From the NCBI GenBank assembly GCA_012274205.1, contig JAAOZY010000056.1, positions 1 to 20,266 of the forward strand: a stretch of 20,266 nt of DNA, read 5' to 3'. A program made the translations under genes and the position numbers. The first letter of the stretch is position 1, and the number at the start of each line of letters is the position of its first letter. The notes beneath the pieces were generated by a model. That model saw only the letters and a list, made by a program, of their open reading frames with translations, did no database searches and was not told the DNA's origin. Source of the DNA: Betaproteobacteria bacterium. GTDB taxonomy: Bacteria > Pseudomonadota > Gammaproteobacteria > Burkholderiales > SG8-39. Below are positions 1-13,308 of this stretch, one piece after another.

Positions 1-566
1 CTCTTCGAGTGTGCACGTGGCCCGTCCGAGGTCGGCCATGGTCTCGAAGCGCTGCACGCCCTGGCGCGCGAGATCGCCGTAGGGCATGGGGTGGCGCACC
101 ACGGCGGCGCGCAGCCCGCGCGCGCGCAGCTCGCGCGAGATCCAGCGGCTGACCGGCGACTTGCCGCAGCCGGTGCGCACCGCCGATACCGCGATCACCG
201 GCACGCCGGCGCTGATCATGGTGCGCAGCGGCCCGAGCAGGGTGAAATCGGCGCCGGCCGCGAGCGCGCGCGAGGCGAGGTGCATGACGTCGGCATGGGC
301 GAGGTCGCTGTAGGCGAACACCACCTGCTCGATTTCGCGCGCGCGGATCAGCGCTTCGAGTTCCGCTTCGGGCACGATGTCTATGCCCTCGGGATAGAGC
401 GCGCCCGCGAGCGCGGCGGGATAGCGCCGCCCGGCAATGCCCGGGATCTGGGCTGCGGTGAACGCCACCACCTCGAACGCGGGGTCGTCGCGGTAGACGA
501 CGTTGAAGTTGTGGAAGTCGCGTCCGGCCGCGCCCATGATCAGCAAGCGCGTGCGATAGGCTGAAT

Positions 567-570
<4 letters not shown>
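1..570 (-). CDS. Cyclic 2,3-diphosphoglycerate synthetase-like NTPase (N-terminal 190 residues, cut by window edge)
   Basis: The frame is open from an ATG at 570 to the left edge and gives 190 residues. It resembles the bacterial homologues of archaeal cyclic 2,3-diphosphoglycerate synthetase, P-loop NTPases whose bacterial role is not settled. Visible landmarks are a Rossmann-like start (LLIMGAAGRDFHNFNVVYRD, residues 9-28), a conserved block around QIPGIAGRRYP (41-51), and a Walker A-like loop VRTGCGKSPVS (131-141) with Lys137 and Ser138 for phosphate binding. Full-length members are usually above 400 residues, so more than half lies outside. The ATG overlaps the uvrA stop as ATGA, so translation is probably coupled to uvrA, which is an odd partner for this family. 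The family call rests on remembered sequence pattern; the true substrate is unknown. Confidence 0.72.
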
Positions 571-6356
<5,786 letters not shown>

Positions 6357-6423
6357 GAGTGCATTTTAAAGGCTGCAGCCCATTCCTGCCGGCCGGGAAC
6401 GCGGCGCCGGGGAGGCGACAGCC

Positions 6424-6843
6424 CTATCGCGCGGTTTTCAGCGTTGCAGCCTTATCCATGACGCGCAGGGGCAGCAGCGTCAGCTTTTTCGCGGCCAGTT
6501 TGCGCTCCAGCGCCTTTTGCATTGCCGCGAACGACATGCGCCGCGGATCGAACGCGAGCGACAGCGCCGCCGCCTCCACCGACACGCGTGCGCTGCCCCT
6601 GTCCGCCGCACCGGCCGCTTCCACCAGCGCTTCGATCGCGCGTTGTGTGCCGGCGCCGGGTGCGAGCCTGCCGTCGATGGCAAAAAAGACGAGCTGATGT
6701 TTCTGGCCTAGCGCCCGGGTCACGATGGCGTAGTCGTAGACCGCCGCGATTTTGTCTTCGATGCAGTAACCGCAGGCGAGCGCGACCGTCCCCTGCAGCG
6801 CAAGCAGCAGCGCGGCGGCGCACCAAATGCCGCGTTGGCTCAA
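6424..6843 (-). CDS. Small exported protein with CxxC at the mature N-terminus, unknown function
   Basis: A 139-residue protein is read from a TTG at 6843 whose bases overlap the nirK stop (TTGA). No ATG or GTG in this frame fits the signal peptide better. Residues 1-23 form a typical Sec signal (hydrophobic run IWCAAALLLALQGTVALA), followed directly by CGYCIEDKIAAVYDYAIV. The C-terminal part (SARVSVEAAALSLAFDPRRM, then an Ala/Lys-rich helix and LTLLPLRV) looks like a beta-alpha-beta arrangement of the heavy-metal-associated type, but lacks a convincing second metal motif. I do not recognise a named family. Position directly after nirK suggests a periplasmic copper or thiol accessory role, which is inference. 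A lipoprotein reading (Cys24 lipidated) is less likely because ALAC is a poor lipobox. Confidence 0.75.
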   Translation of the reverse strand: MSQRGIWCAAALLLALQGTVALACGYCIEDKIAAVYDYAIVTRALGQKHQLVFFAIDGRLAPGAGTQRAIEALVEAAGAADRGSARVSVEAAALSLAFDPRRMSFAAMQKALERKLAAKKLTLLPLRVMDKAATLKTAR

Positions 6844-8297
6844 TGCGCACCCGCTGCCGGGGCGGGACTCGCCGGCTGCGCGTCGGCCCAGTGGAAGTAC
6901 TTGAGGTATTGGCGGATCTCCGTATCGCCCAGGTTCTGGTTCGGCATCGGCACGTTGGCGAACTGCTGCAGCAATGCCTTGGCGTCGGCGTCCGTCTTGA
7001 GCATGGTTTCGGGCGACTTCAGCCATTGCGTCAGCCATTCGTCGCTGCGCTCCCTGGTTACCCCGGCCAGATCGGGACCGAGCTTGCGCCCCTGCCCGAG
7101 CGAGTGGCAGGCGAGGCATTTGCTTTCGAAATCGAGCTTGCCCTTCACCGCATCCGGGTCGTCCGGCACCGCGCTCGCCGCCATGTTGTGGTGTTCGATT
7201 TCGTTTCGCTCTTCCTTCGGGCCGCCAGCGTCGATGAGGCCGATGGCGCCCTGCGAGGCATTGGCGAAGTGATGGTCGACCATGATGTACTGGCCTGCCT
7301 CCGGAATCACGAATTCGACGATCGCGCTGCTCGATGACCCGAGCAACACCGTCTGCATGCCGCGGAACTGGTTGTCCGGATTGCCGTCGATCCAGACGCG
7401 GTCGAAGATGGTGCCGACGACGTGGAAGCTGGAAGTCTTGCTCGGACCGACGTTAAGCACGTACAGGCGCACCCGCTCTCCGGGTTTGGCCGGCAGCGGT
7501 TTCCGGATCATGCCGTTGTGCACGCCGTTGAACACGGTGTAATTCGGCGCGGCCTTCTTCAGGTTTTCGCTGTCGAGCACGTAGAGCGGCTGGCCGTCGA
7601 GCTTGCGCTTCTGCGGATCGGGTTTGGCGTAGAACTCGCTCTGGATCACGACATATTCGCGGTCGACCTTGGTCGGATAGCCGTTGCGCGGCTCGACCAC
7701 GACGGCGCCGTACATGCCCGAGGCGATGTGCTCGAGGATCATCGGCGTGCCGCAGTGGTACATGAACACCCCAGGGTAGTTCAGAGTGAACTCGAATTCC
7801 ATGGTCTGGCCCGGCGCGACCGAGCGGTATTTGTCCTGCGGCGAGACCATGGCCGCATGGAAGTCCATCGAGTGCATCATCGGCGCCGCAGTCAGGTGCA
7901 TGCCTGGCACCGATTCGTCGCTGCGGTTGGTCATGCTGAAGCGAATCCTGTCGCCCACGCGCGCGTGGATGGTCGGCCCGGGCACCTGATCGCCGAAGGT
8001 CCATGCGCTGAACTTCACGCCGGGCGCGATTTCGATGATCTTGTGCGTGGTGTCCAGCCGCACGGTCTTCACCGGCGTGGGATCGAGCGGCTTGAGTTCG
8101 GCACCCATGCTGAGCGAACTGCCTTCGGCGAATGCGCCCTGGTGGCGTTCCGCCGATACCTTGGCCGGTGTCGGCTTCAGGTCCATTTTGCTTTGGTCGT
8201 AGGGGTCCTCCGGCGGCTTGCCCGGACTGCAGGCGCCAAGGAGCAAGGCAAGGGCGCAGCAACTGAAAATGCGCGTAAACGACGCGGCAGGTTTCAT
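6840..8297 (-). CDS. nirK: Copper nitrite reductase with C-terminal cytochrome c domain, predicted lipoprotein
   Basis: NirK reduces nitrite to NO outside the inner membrane. The 485-residue protein starts at ATG 8297, with AGGAGG five bases upstream. A lipoprotein signal ends in LLGAC (Cys23), so it is probably membrane-tethered. Two cupredoxin domains follow. Predicted type 1 copper ligands are His142, Cys182, His190 and Met195; type 2 ligands are His147, His181 and His342. The catalytic Asp145 (MHSMDFH) and His292 (SSFHVVG) are present. A class I cytochrome c follows, with haem site CLACH (394-398) and likely axial Met451 (VPMPN); such fused NirKs take electrons through their own haem. The Cys182-His190 loop is one residue shorter than in the classic CAPPGMVPWH form. 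Its ATG overlaps the frdB stop (ATGA), so the two are translationally coupled. Confidence 0.93.
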   Translation of the reverse strand: MKPAASFTRIFSCCALALLLGACSPGKPPEDPYDQSKMDLKPTPAKVSAERHQGAFAEGSSLSMGAELKPLDPTPVKTVRLDTTHKIIEIAPGVKFSAWTFGDQVPGPTIHARVGDRIRFSMTNRSDESVPGMHLTAAPMMHSMDFHAAMVSPQDKYRSVAPGQTMEFEFTLNYPGVFMYHCGTPMILEHIASGMYGAVVVEPRNGYPTKVDREYVVIQSEFYAKPDPQKRKLDGQPLYVLDSENLKKAAPNYTVFNGVHNGMIRKPLPAKPGERVRLYVLNVGPSKTSSFHVVGTIFDRVWIDGNPDNQFRGMQTVLLGSSSSAIVEFVIPEAGQYIMVDHHFANASQGAIGLIDAGGPKEERNEIEHHNMAASAVPDDPDAVKGKLDFESKCLACHSLGQGRKLGPDLAGVTRERSDEWLTQWLKSPETMLKTDADAKALLQQFANVPMPNQNLGDTEIRQYLKYFHWADAQPASPAPAAGAH

Positions 8298-9088
8298 TTG
8301 GTCCTCCTGGATGGACTTGCAGTTGTTCGCATTGTGTTGACGGCCCCGCGCGGCGCAATGAATTCGAGGAGATAGTCCTTGGTGCTCTCGATCTTGTACA
8401 TATTGATCGCGTTGGCCGGATCCACCTGTTTGGGACAGACGACCGAGCAATAGCCGATAGCGGTGCAGCCCCATACACCGTCCGCCTCGTTCACTTTCCC
8501 CATGCGCTCGTCGCGCCCGCCGTCGCGCGAATCGGCGTTGTAGCGATGCAGGAGCGCCATGTGTCCGGAGCCGATGAATCGGGAATTCATCCCGTACTGC
8601 GGGCAGGCCGCGTAGCAGAGCATGCAGTTGATGCAGGCGCTGAACTGGTTGTAGCGATCCAGCTGCTGCGGCGTCTGCAGATATTCTCCCTGCTCGAGGC
8701 TGCGTGCTTCCTTCGGGATGAGATAGGCCTTGATGCCTTCGAGCCTTTTTACGTAGTCCTCGATCCCCACCACGAGGTCGCGCTCGGCCGGGAAGTGTGC
8801 CAAGGGCCCGATGCGCAGCCTTCCGGCGCTGGAATTGCGCAGGAATGTGCGGCAGGCAAGCTTGGGCACGCCGTCGATCATCATGCCGCAGCTGCCGCAA
8901 ATCGCCATGCGGCAGGACCAGCGAAAACTGAGCGTGCCGTCGAGATCATCCTTGATGTACTGCAGCCCCTGCAGGACCGACCAGTCGTCCGCATAGGGCA
9001 GCTTGTAGGTCTGGACGAACGGCTTGCCGTCCTGCTCTGGGCGGTAGCGCAGGACCTCCAGTTCGATGGTCTTGGTGGATTGACCCAT
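8294..9088 (-). CDS. frdB: Fumarate reductase/succinate dehydrogenase-type iron-sulfur subunit (orphan FrdB)
   Basis: FrdB passes electrons between a quinone site and a flavoprotein through three iron-sulfur clusters. All ligands are present in this 264-residue protein: [2Fe-2S] Cys59, 64, 67, 79 (SCRMAICGSCGMMIDGVPKL); then Cys152, 155, 158 and 162 (CINCMLCYAACP) with Cys208, 214 and 218 (CTAIGYCSVVCPK) for the [4Fe-4S] and [3Fe-4S] clusters. The sequence is closer to enterobacterial FrdB than to SdhB (CRMAICGSCGMM, HRYNADSRD, VCPKQVDPANAI). It is about 20 residues longer than E. coli FrdB; the Arg/Ser-rich tail carries the nirK ribosome binding site. No frdA, frdC or frdD is near. The start at 9088 has GAGG nine bases upstream. 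It is the first gene of the frdB-nirK unit. The family is certain; the physiological partner is not. Confidence 0.93.
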   Translation of the reverse strand: MGQSTKTIELEVLRYRPEQDGKPFVQTYKLPYADDWSVLQGLQYIKDDLDGTLSFRWSCRMAICGSCGMMIDGVPKLACRTFLRNSSAGRLRIGPLAHFPAERDLVVGIEDYVKRLEGIKAYLIPKEARSLEQGEYLQTPQQLDRYNQFSACINCMLCYAACPQYGMNSRFIGSGHMALLHRYNADSRDGGRDERMGKVNEADGVWGCTAIGYCSVVCPKQVDPANAINMYKIESTKDYLLEFIAPRGAVNTMRTTASPSRRTK

Positions 9089-9350
9089 TTCGGTGAGCCT
9101 CAGGCATTTGTACTATTGCGCTGCGCGAAGCCGATGTGCGCCCCGAGCTGCATGCGGAACGGCCCCGCGCGCGCAGGCACCGGCAATTGCCGCTACGCGC
9201 CGGTTGGATAAGCGACGATGCCGCATCCGCGCCGCTCCCGGACGAACATATCATATTATGATATAAAGCGACAACATTGTGACCGGCCAGGTGAGAATGC
9301 CGGAGCGCAACAGGTCGAAAGCCGTATGGCGGTGCTTACAGGAATGGATC
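9089..9350. promoter_or_regulatory. Divergent control region between frdB-nirK and the TDT transporter
   Basis: These 262 bases hold no supportable gene. They contain an AT-rich island (9246-9268) in otherwise GC-rich DNA, with the palindrome at 9248-9264, and a second perfect palindrome CGGCAATTGCCG at 9181-9192. I see no convincing sigma-70 pair in either direction, and no full FNR box (TTGAT-N4-ATCAA). Confidence 0.6.
9248..9264. promoter_or_regulatory. Perfect 17-bp palindrome, candidate operator
   Basis: ATATCATA-T-TATGATAT is an exact inverted repeat of 8-base arms around one central base. It lies 160 bases upstream of frdB and 87 upstream of the preferred transporter start. Its size and symmetry fit a dimeric helix-turn-helix or Rrf2-type repressor. 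It resembles, but does not match, an NsrR half-site (ATGYATTT). The regulator is not identified. Confidence 0.55.
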
Positions 9351-10502
9351 ATGCATGATGCTGCGCGCGCCGAAGAACTGCGCAGGCCGAGGTCTTTGTC
9401 CCGGCTGAGTGGCGTGCTCGAAGCGATTGAGAGTCTGTCGCCGGCCTACTTCGGCATGGTCATGGCGACGGGCATCGTTTCCATCGCTGCCCATTTGCTC
9501 GGAATGGCGTGGATCGCGCTTGCTCTGTTCTGCTTCAATATCGGCGCCTATCTGGTGCTGTGGCTGCTTAATCTGCTGCGGATCGCCTTGTATCCGCGCC
9601 GATTTCTTGGCGACATGATCGACCATCAGCGCGGCCCGGGCTACTTCACCTTCGTCGCCGGGTCCAGCGTACTCGGCAGCCAGTTCGTCCTGATTACGCA
9701 AAACTACCAGGTCGCGATCTGCCTTTGGCTGCTGGCGCTGGCGCTCTGGGTCGGTCTCACCTATACGATTTTCGCGGCATTCACGGTCAAGGAGGACAAA
9801 CCTTCCCTGGAGAAGGGCATCAGCGGCGCCTGGCTGCTCGCCGTGGTCGCGACCCAGTCGATCTCGGTTTTGAGCGCCCTCATCGCCCCGCATTGGGAAC
9901 AACCTTACAAGCTCGAGCTTAACTTCCTTGCCCTGTCGATGTGGTTGTGGGGCGGCATGCTCTATATCTGGATGATCTCGCTCATCTTCTACCGTTACAC
10001 CTTCTTCAGGTTTTCGCCGGATGACCTGGCGCCACCCTACTGGATCAACATGGGGGCCATGGCCGTCTCCACGCTGGCGGGCACTTTGCTGATCATCAAC
10101 TCGCCCGAGGCGCCCTTCCTCGCGTCGCTCGCTCCGTTCCTGAAGGGTTTTACGGTGTTTTATTGGGCTACAGGAACCTGGTGGATTCCCATGCTCGTCG
10201 TCCTGGTCATGTGGAGGCATGTCTACAAGCGATTTCCCGTAGCGTATGACCCCTTGTACTGGGGAGCGGTCTTCCCTCAGGGCATGTACACGGCCTGCAC
10301 GTTTCAGCTGGCCCACGCGATGGATCTGCCGTTTCTTTATGTGATCCCCCGATATTTTGTTTACATAGCGCTGCTGGCCTGGCTGATCGCTTTCATCGGA
10401 CTGGTGCGCGCGGTCGCGCGCCCTCTGTTCATTTTCCTGGACAAGCGATGGCGCGCGGATGCCCCGCCTGGAACACCGGTGCAGGACCTGCGCTCGGAAT
10501 AG
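9351..10502 (+). CDS. TDT family transporter (TehA/SLAC1-like, tellurite resistance/C4-dicarboxylate type)
   Basis: This is a polytopic inner-membrane protein of 383 residues with about ten hydrophobic segments. Family landmarks are SPAYFGMVMATGIVSI near the N-terminus, GLTYTIFAAFTVKE in the middle, and the paired segments FYWATGTWWIPMLVVLVMWR and YDPLYWGAVFPQGMYTACTF toward the end. Known members move C4-dicarboxylates, sulfite or anions (plant SLAC1 conducts nitrate and chloride); the substrate cannot be read from the sequence. The ATG at 9351 is preferred because AGGA sits seven bases upstream; an ATG at 9297 (with AGGTGA nearby) and a GTG at 9279 are in frame and possible. It is divergent from frdB-nirK and 204 bases upstream of norB, so a role around nitrite/NO metabolism is plausible but inferred. 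Its last 43 codons recur in diverged form at 13009-13140. Confidence 0.88.
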   Translation: MHDAARAEELRRPRSLSRLSGVLEAIESLSPAYFGMVMATGIVSIAAHLLGMAWIALALFCFNIGAYLVLWLLNLLRIALYPRRFLGDMIDHQRGPGYFTFVAGSSVLGSQFVLITQNYQVAICLWLLALALWVGLTYTIFAAFTVKEDKPSLEKGISGAWLLAVVATQSISVLSALIAPHWEQPYKLELNFLALSMWLWGGMLYIWMISLIFYRYTFFRFSPDDLAPPYWINMGAMAVSTLAGTLLIINSPEAPFLASLAPFLKGFTVFYWATGTWWIPMLVVLVMWRHVYKRFPVAYDPLYWGAVFPQGMYTACTFQLAHAMDLPFLYVIPRYFVYIALLAWLIAFIGLVRAVARPLFIFLDKRWRADAPPGTPVQDLRSE

Positions 10503-10654
10503 CTTGGAGGCCGTGGCGTTCGGGCGATGACATCCAGAAAGATTCGCGCTTGCGATGCTCGCGGCGGCATCGTCGGTTCAGGGCAAAATTCGGCCGTAAA
10601 TTGTTCGCGGGCAGTCTTTAGCTTACGCCTTGTTCGTTCCTTGATTTTCAGCCT

Positions 10655-10677
10655 GCCCGCGCCCACCTTATGCGGGC
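10655..10677 (+). other. Small hairpin upstream of norB
   Basis: GCCCGC (10655-10660) pairs with GCGGGC (10672-10677) across an 11-base loop in the 204-base gap between the transporter gene and norB. There is no T-run after it, so terminator function is doubtful; it may lie in the norB leader. No clear promoter is visible in the gap; a lone TTGAT half-site at 10641 lacks its partner. Confidence 0.3.
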
Positions 10678-10706
10678 GCTGACCATCCTTGTCGGGAGAG
10701 ACCACT

Positions 10707-13007
10707 ATGAGCGATGCGGCACAAACCGGAAGCGCAGCGGACGAATCGCCGCTGTCGCCGTGGTGGGTACGCTCGGTAATGATCGTGATGGTGCTCGGCC
10801 TTGCCGGCCTGATCGCCATCACCTTGCTGGCCTATCGCAATGCGCCGCCGATTCCGGCGCGTATCGTCGACGCGAGCGGCACCAGCCTGTTTACCGGCGA
10901 GGACATCAGCAACGGCCAAGCCTTGTTCCTGCGCTACGGTCTGATGGACAACGGCACCATCTGGGGCCATGGCGCCTACCTTGGGCCGGACTATTCCGCT
11001 GAAGCATTGCACCGCATGGGTGAGGACACCGCGGCGGCGCTGGCGCAGCGGCAATACGGCCAGCCGCTGGCGGCGCTGACGCCGATCCAAATGGCGGCGA
11101 TACGCAGCGAAGTCGCCGTGACGCTGAAGACCAACCGCTACGACGCAGCCAGCGACACGCTGCATTTGACGGGGCCGCAAGCCGAGGCTTATCGCAGCCA
11201 GATCGATTACTGGGCGCGTTACTTCCACGATCCCGTCGGCAATGGCGGCCTCAAGCCCGATCTGATCACCGATCCCGCGGAGTTGCATCAACTCACCGCG
11301 TTCATCACCTGGGCGGCGTGGGTATCGGTCGCCAATCGTCCGGGCGAGGACTTCTCCTATACCAACAACTTCCCCTACGATCCCGACGTCGGCAACCGGC
11401 CGACTCCCGGCGCATTGCTGTGGAGCGCCCTGAGCCTGCTCGTATTTCTCGCCGGCGTCGCCGCCGTGCTGCTGGCGTTCGGCAGATACGACAATCTGGG
11501 CTGGGTCAGGCGCGGCCATCACGTCCACCCGCAAATGATTCCGGGGCAGGCGAGCGCCGGGCAGCGCGCGCTGGTGAAATTTTTCGTGGTCGTGGCGCTG
11601 TTGTTCCTGGTGCAAACCCTGGTCGGCAGCGGGACCGCCCACTTTCGCGCCGATCCCGGCAGTTTCTACGGCTTCCAGCTGGAAAACATTTTCCCCAGCA
11701 ATCTGCTGCGCACCTGGCATTTGCAGACCGCGATTTTCTGGATCGCCACCGCGTACGTGGCGGCCGCCTTGTTCCTCGCACGCTCGCTGCGCGCCGACGA
11801 GCCGCGGTGGCTCGCCAGCGCCGTCCACCTGCTGTTCGCGGCGTTCGCGCTGGTCATAGGTGCCAGCCTGCTTGGAGAATGGCTGGGCATGAGCGGCCTG
11901 CTCGGCGACTGGTGGTTCTGGTTCGGCAACCAGGGCTGGGAATTCCTGGAGATCGGCCGCTTCTGGCAGTATCTGTTGGTGGCCGGCTTGCTGGCCTGGT
12001 TCGCGCTTCTGTGGTGGCTGGCGCGGCCGCGCGCAGTGGCCGATCCGCAGGCGCGCCCGCTGGCACGCATGTTCCTGTACGCGTCGCTGGCGATCCCGGT
12101 GTTCTACCTGCCGGCGCTGTTCTACGGCGCCAAAACCAATTTCACCGTCGTCGACACCTGGCGTTTCTGGATCATCCATCTGTGGGTGGAGGGCTACTTC
12201 GAATTCTTCGCCACCACGGTCGTTGCGCTGCTGTTCTTTCAACTCGGCCTGACGCGTCGCAATACCGCCTTGCGGGTGATTTACCTGGATGCCATCCTGT
12301 ACTTCCTTGGCGGCCTGATCGGGACCGGCCACCACTGGTATTTCACCGGCCAAACCCAGTTCAACATGGCGATGTCGGCGATGTTCTCGGTGCTGGAAGT
12401 GGTGCCGCTGACGCTGCTCACGCTGGATGCCTGGCACTTCGTGCACACTACCCGCGGCCAGTGCGATATATGCGGCAAGCCGATCGCCGTTCCGCACAAA
12501 TGGGCGTTCTATTTCCTGATGTCGGTGGGCTTCTGGAATTTCGTCGGTGCCGGCATGTTCGGCTTCCTGATCAACCTGCCGATCGTGAGCTACTACGAAG
12601 TCGGCACCATTCTCACCCCCAACCATGGCCACGCCGCGCTGATGGGTGTGTTCGGCATGCTGGCCCTCGCGATGATGGTGTTCGTGCTGCGCCAGACAAG
12701 CGACGAGATCCGTTGGGCGGGCATGGAAAAATACGTCAAGCTCGGCTTCTGGGGCACCAACATCGGCCTATTGATGATGGTCGCGATGAACCTGTTCCCC
12801 GGTGGCGTGCTGCAGGTATGGGATGTGGTTCAGCACGGCTATTGGCACGCCCGCAGCCTGGCGTACACGGGCGCTGCAACCGCGCGATTGATCGAATGGC
12901 TGCGCCTCCCGGGCGATCTGGTATTCATCCTCTTCGGCGCGGTCCCGCTCGTGATCGCGGCAATCAAGGGCTACATCGGCGTGCGCGCAACGCGAAGCAG
13001 CGACTGA
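10707..13007 (+). CDS. norB: Quinol-dependent nitric oxide reductase (qNor, single-subunit NorB)
   Basis: qNor reduces two NO to N2O at a haem b3/non-haem iron site in the inner membrane, taking electrons from quinol. The 766-residue protein starts at ATG 10707 with GGGAGAG six bases upstream. It has an N-terminal anchor (about 20-43), the long soluble domain of qNor (about 50-235), then the catalytic helices. Predicted ligands: His338 (RTWHLQ) and one of His640/His642 (TPNHGHAALMG) for the haems; His491, His542 and His543 (GTGHHWYF) for the iron, with Glu495 and Glu499 (VEGYFE). The intact His pair and glutamates argue for a reductase, not an NO dismutase. Unusual is a CDICGKP motif (Cys586, Cys589) in a loop after the helix ending DAWHFVH. 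No norC is present, as expected for qNor. Confidence 0.94.
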   Translation: MSDAAQTGSAADESPLSPWWVRSVMIVMVLGLAGLIAITLLAYRNAPPIPARIVDASGTSLFTGEDISNGQALFLRYGLMDNGTIWGHGAYLGPDYSAEALHRMGEDTAAALAQRQYGQPLAALTPIQMAAIRSEVAVTLKTNRYDAASDTLHLTGPQAEAYRSQIDYWARYFHDPVGNGGLKPDLITDPAELHQLTAFITWAAWVSVANRPGEDFSYTNNFPYDPDVGNRPTPGALLWSALSLLVFLAGVAAVLLAFGRYDNLGWVRRGHHVHPQMIPGQASAGQRALVKFFVVVALLFLVQTLVGSGTAHFRADPGSFYGFQLENIFPSNLLRTWHLQTAIFWIATAYVAAALFLARSLRADEPRWLASAVHLLFAAFALVIGASLLGEWLGMSGLLGDWWFWFGNQGWEFLEIGRFWQYLLVAGLLAWFALLWWLARPRAVADPQARPLARMFLYASLAIPVFYLPALFYGAKTNFTVVDTWRFWIIHLWVEGYFEFFATTVVALLFFQLGLTRRNTALRVIYLDAILYFLGGLIGTGHHWYFTGQTQFNMAMSAMFSVLEVVPLTLLTLDAWHFVHTTRGQCDICGKPIAVPHKWAFYFLMSVGFWNFVGAGMFGFLINLPIVSYYEVGTILTPNHGHAALMGVFGMLALAMMVFVLRQTSDEIRWAGMEKYVKLGFWGTNIGLLMMVAMNLFPGGVLQVWDVVQHGYWHARSLAYTGAATARLIEWLRLPGDLVFILFGAVPLVIAAIKGYIGVRATRSSD

Positions 13008-13008
13008 T

Positions 13009-13140
13009 CTGCTGGCTTGGCTGATCACTTTCATCGGACCGGTGCACGCGCTTGCCCGCAGCCTGCCTATGTTCCTGGGCAAGCGCGATCGCGCACGCGC
13101 CGCGCATGGAACCCTGACGAACGACGCGCGCCAGGAATAG
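13009..13140 (+). pseudogene. Remnant of a second TDT transporter gene (last 43 codons only)
   Basis: Starting two bases after the norB stop, this stretch encodes LLAWLITFIGPVHALARSLP and continues to a TAG at 13138-13140. Aligned without gaps to the C-terminus of the transporter at 10371-10502, 26 of 43 residues are identical and the stop codons coincide; DNA similarity continues weakly to about 13162. It has no start codon or upstream part, so it is a 3' relic of a diverged paralogue. It implies that a transporter copy once lay downstream of norB. Confidence 0.85.
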
Positions 13141-13308
13141 CCTGGCGGACGGAATGTTCGGGACCGGCGGCCGTTACGAGGACCAAGGCGGGCTTGTCCG
13201 CCTCGTCGATGAGGATCCGGCCGACCCGGGCCGGCCATTCGGCGCCGAATTCGCGCTGCTCCGCAGCGCTCGCGCCTCAGGACAGTTTCCCCCGCCTTTC
13301 GCGCTGCC

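Noticed and set aside
8298..8900. Extension of nirK upstream to 8900
   Set aside because: The frame stays open by chance across frdB; the lipoprotein signal and AGGAGG at 8297 fix the true start.
10641..10654. FNR/Dnr box upstream of norB
   Set aside because: Only the left half TTGAT is present; the right half does not resemble ATCAA.
10668..12632. 654-codon minus-strand frame opposite norB
   Set aside because: Low-complexity Gln/Arg/His-rich translation without motifs, lying antiparallel to a clear NO reductase with all ligands.
10707..13007. Nitric oxide dismutase instead of NO reductase
   Set aside because: The iron ligand pair His542/His543 and Glu495 are intact, whereas dismutase-like relatives are altered at the iron site and in the quinol pocket.
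13141..13308. Missing N-terminal half of the cytochrome c (CxxCH) upstream of the stub
   Set aside because: No CxxCH is encoded in any forward frame; the stretch shows no recognisable coding content.
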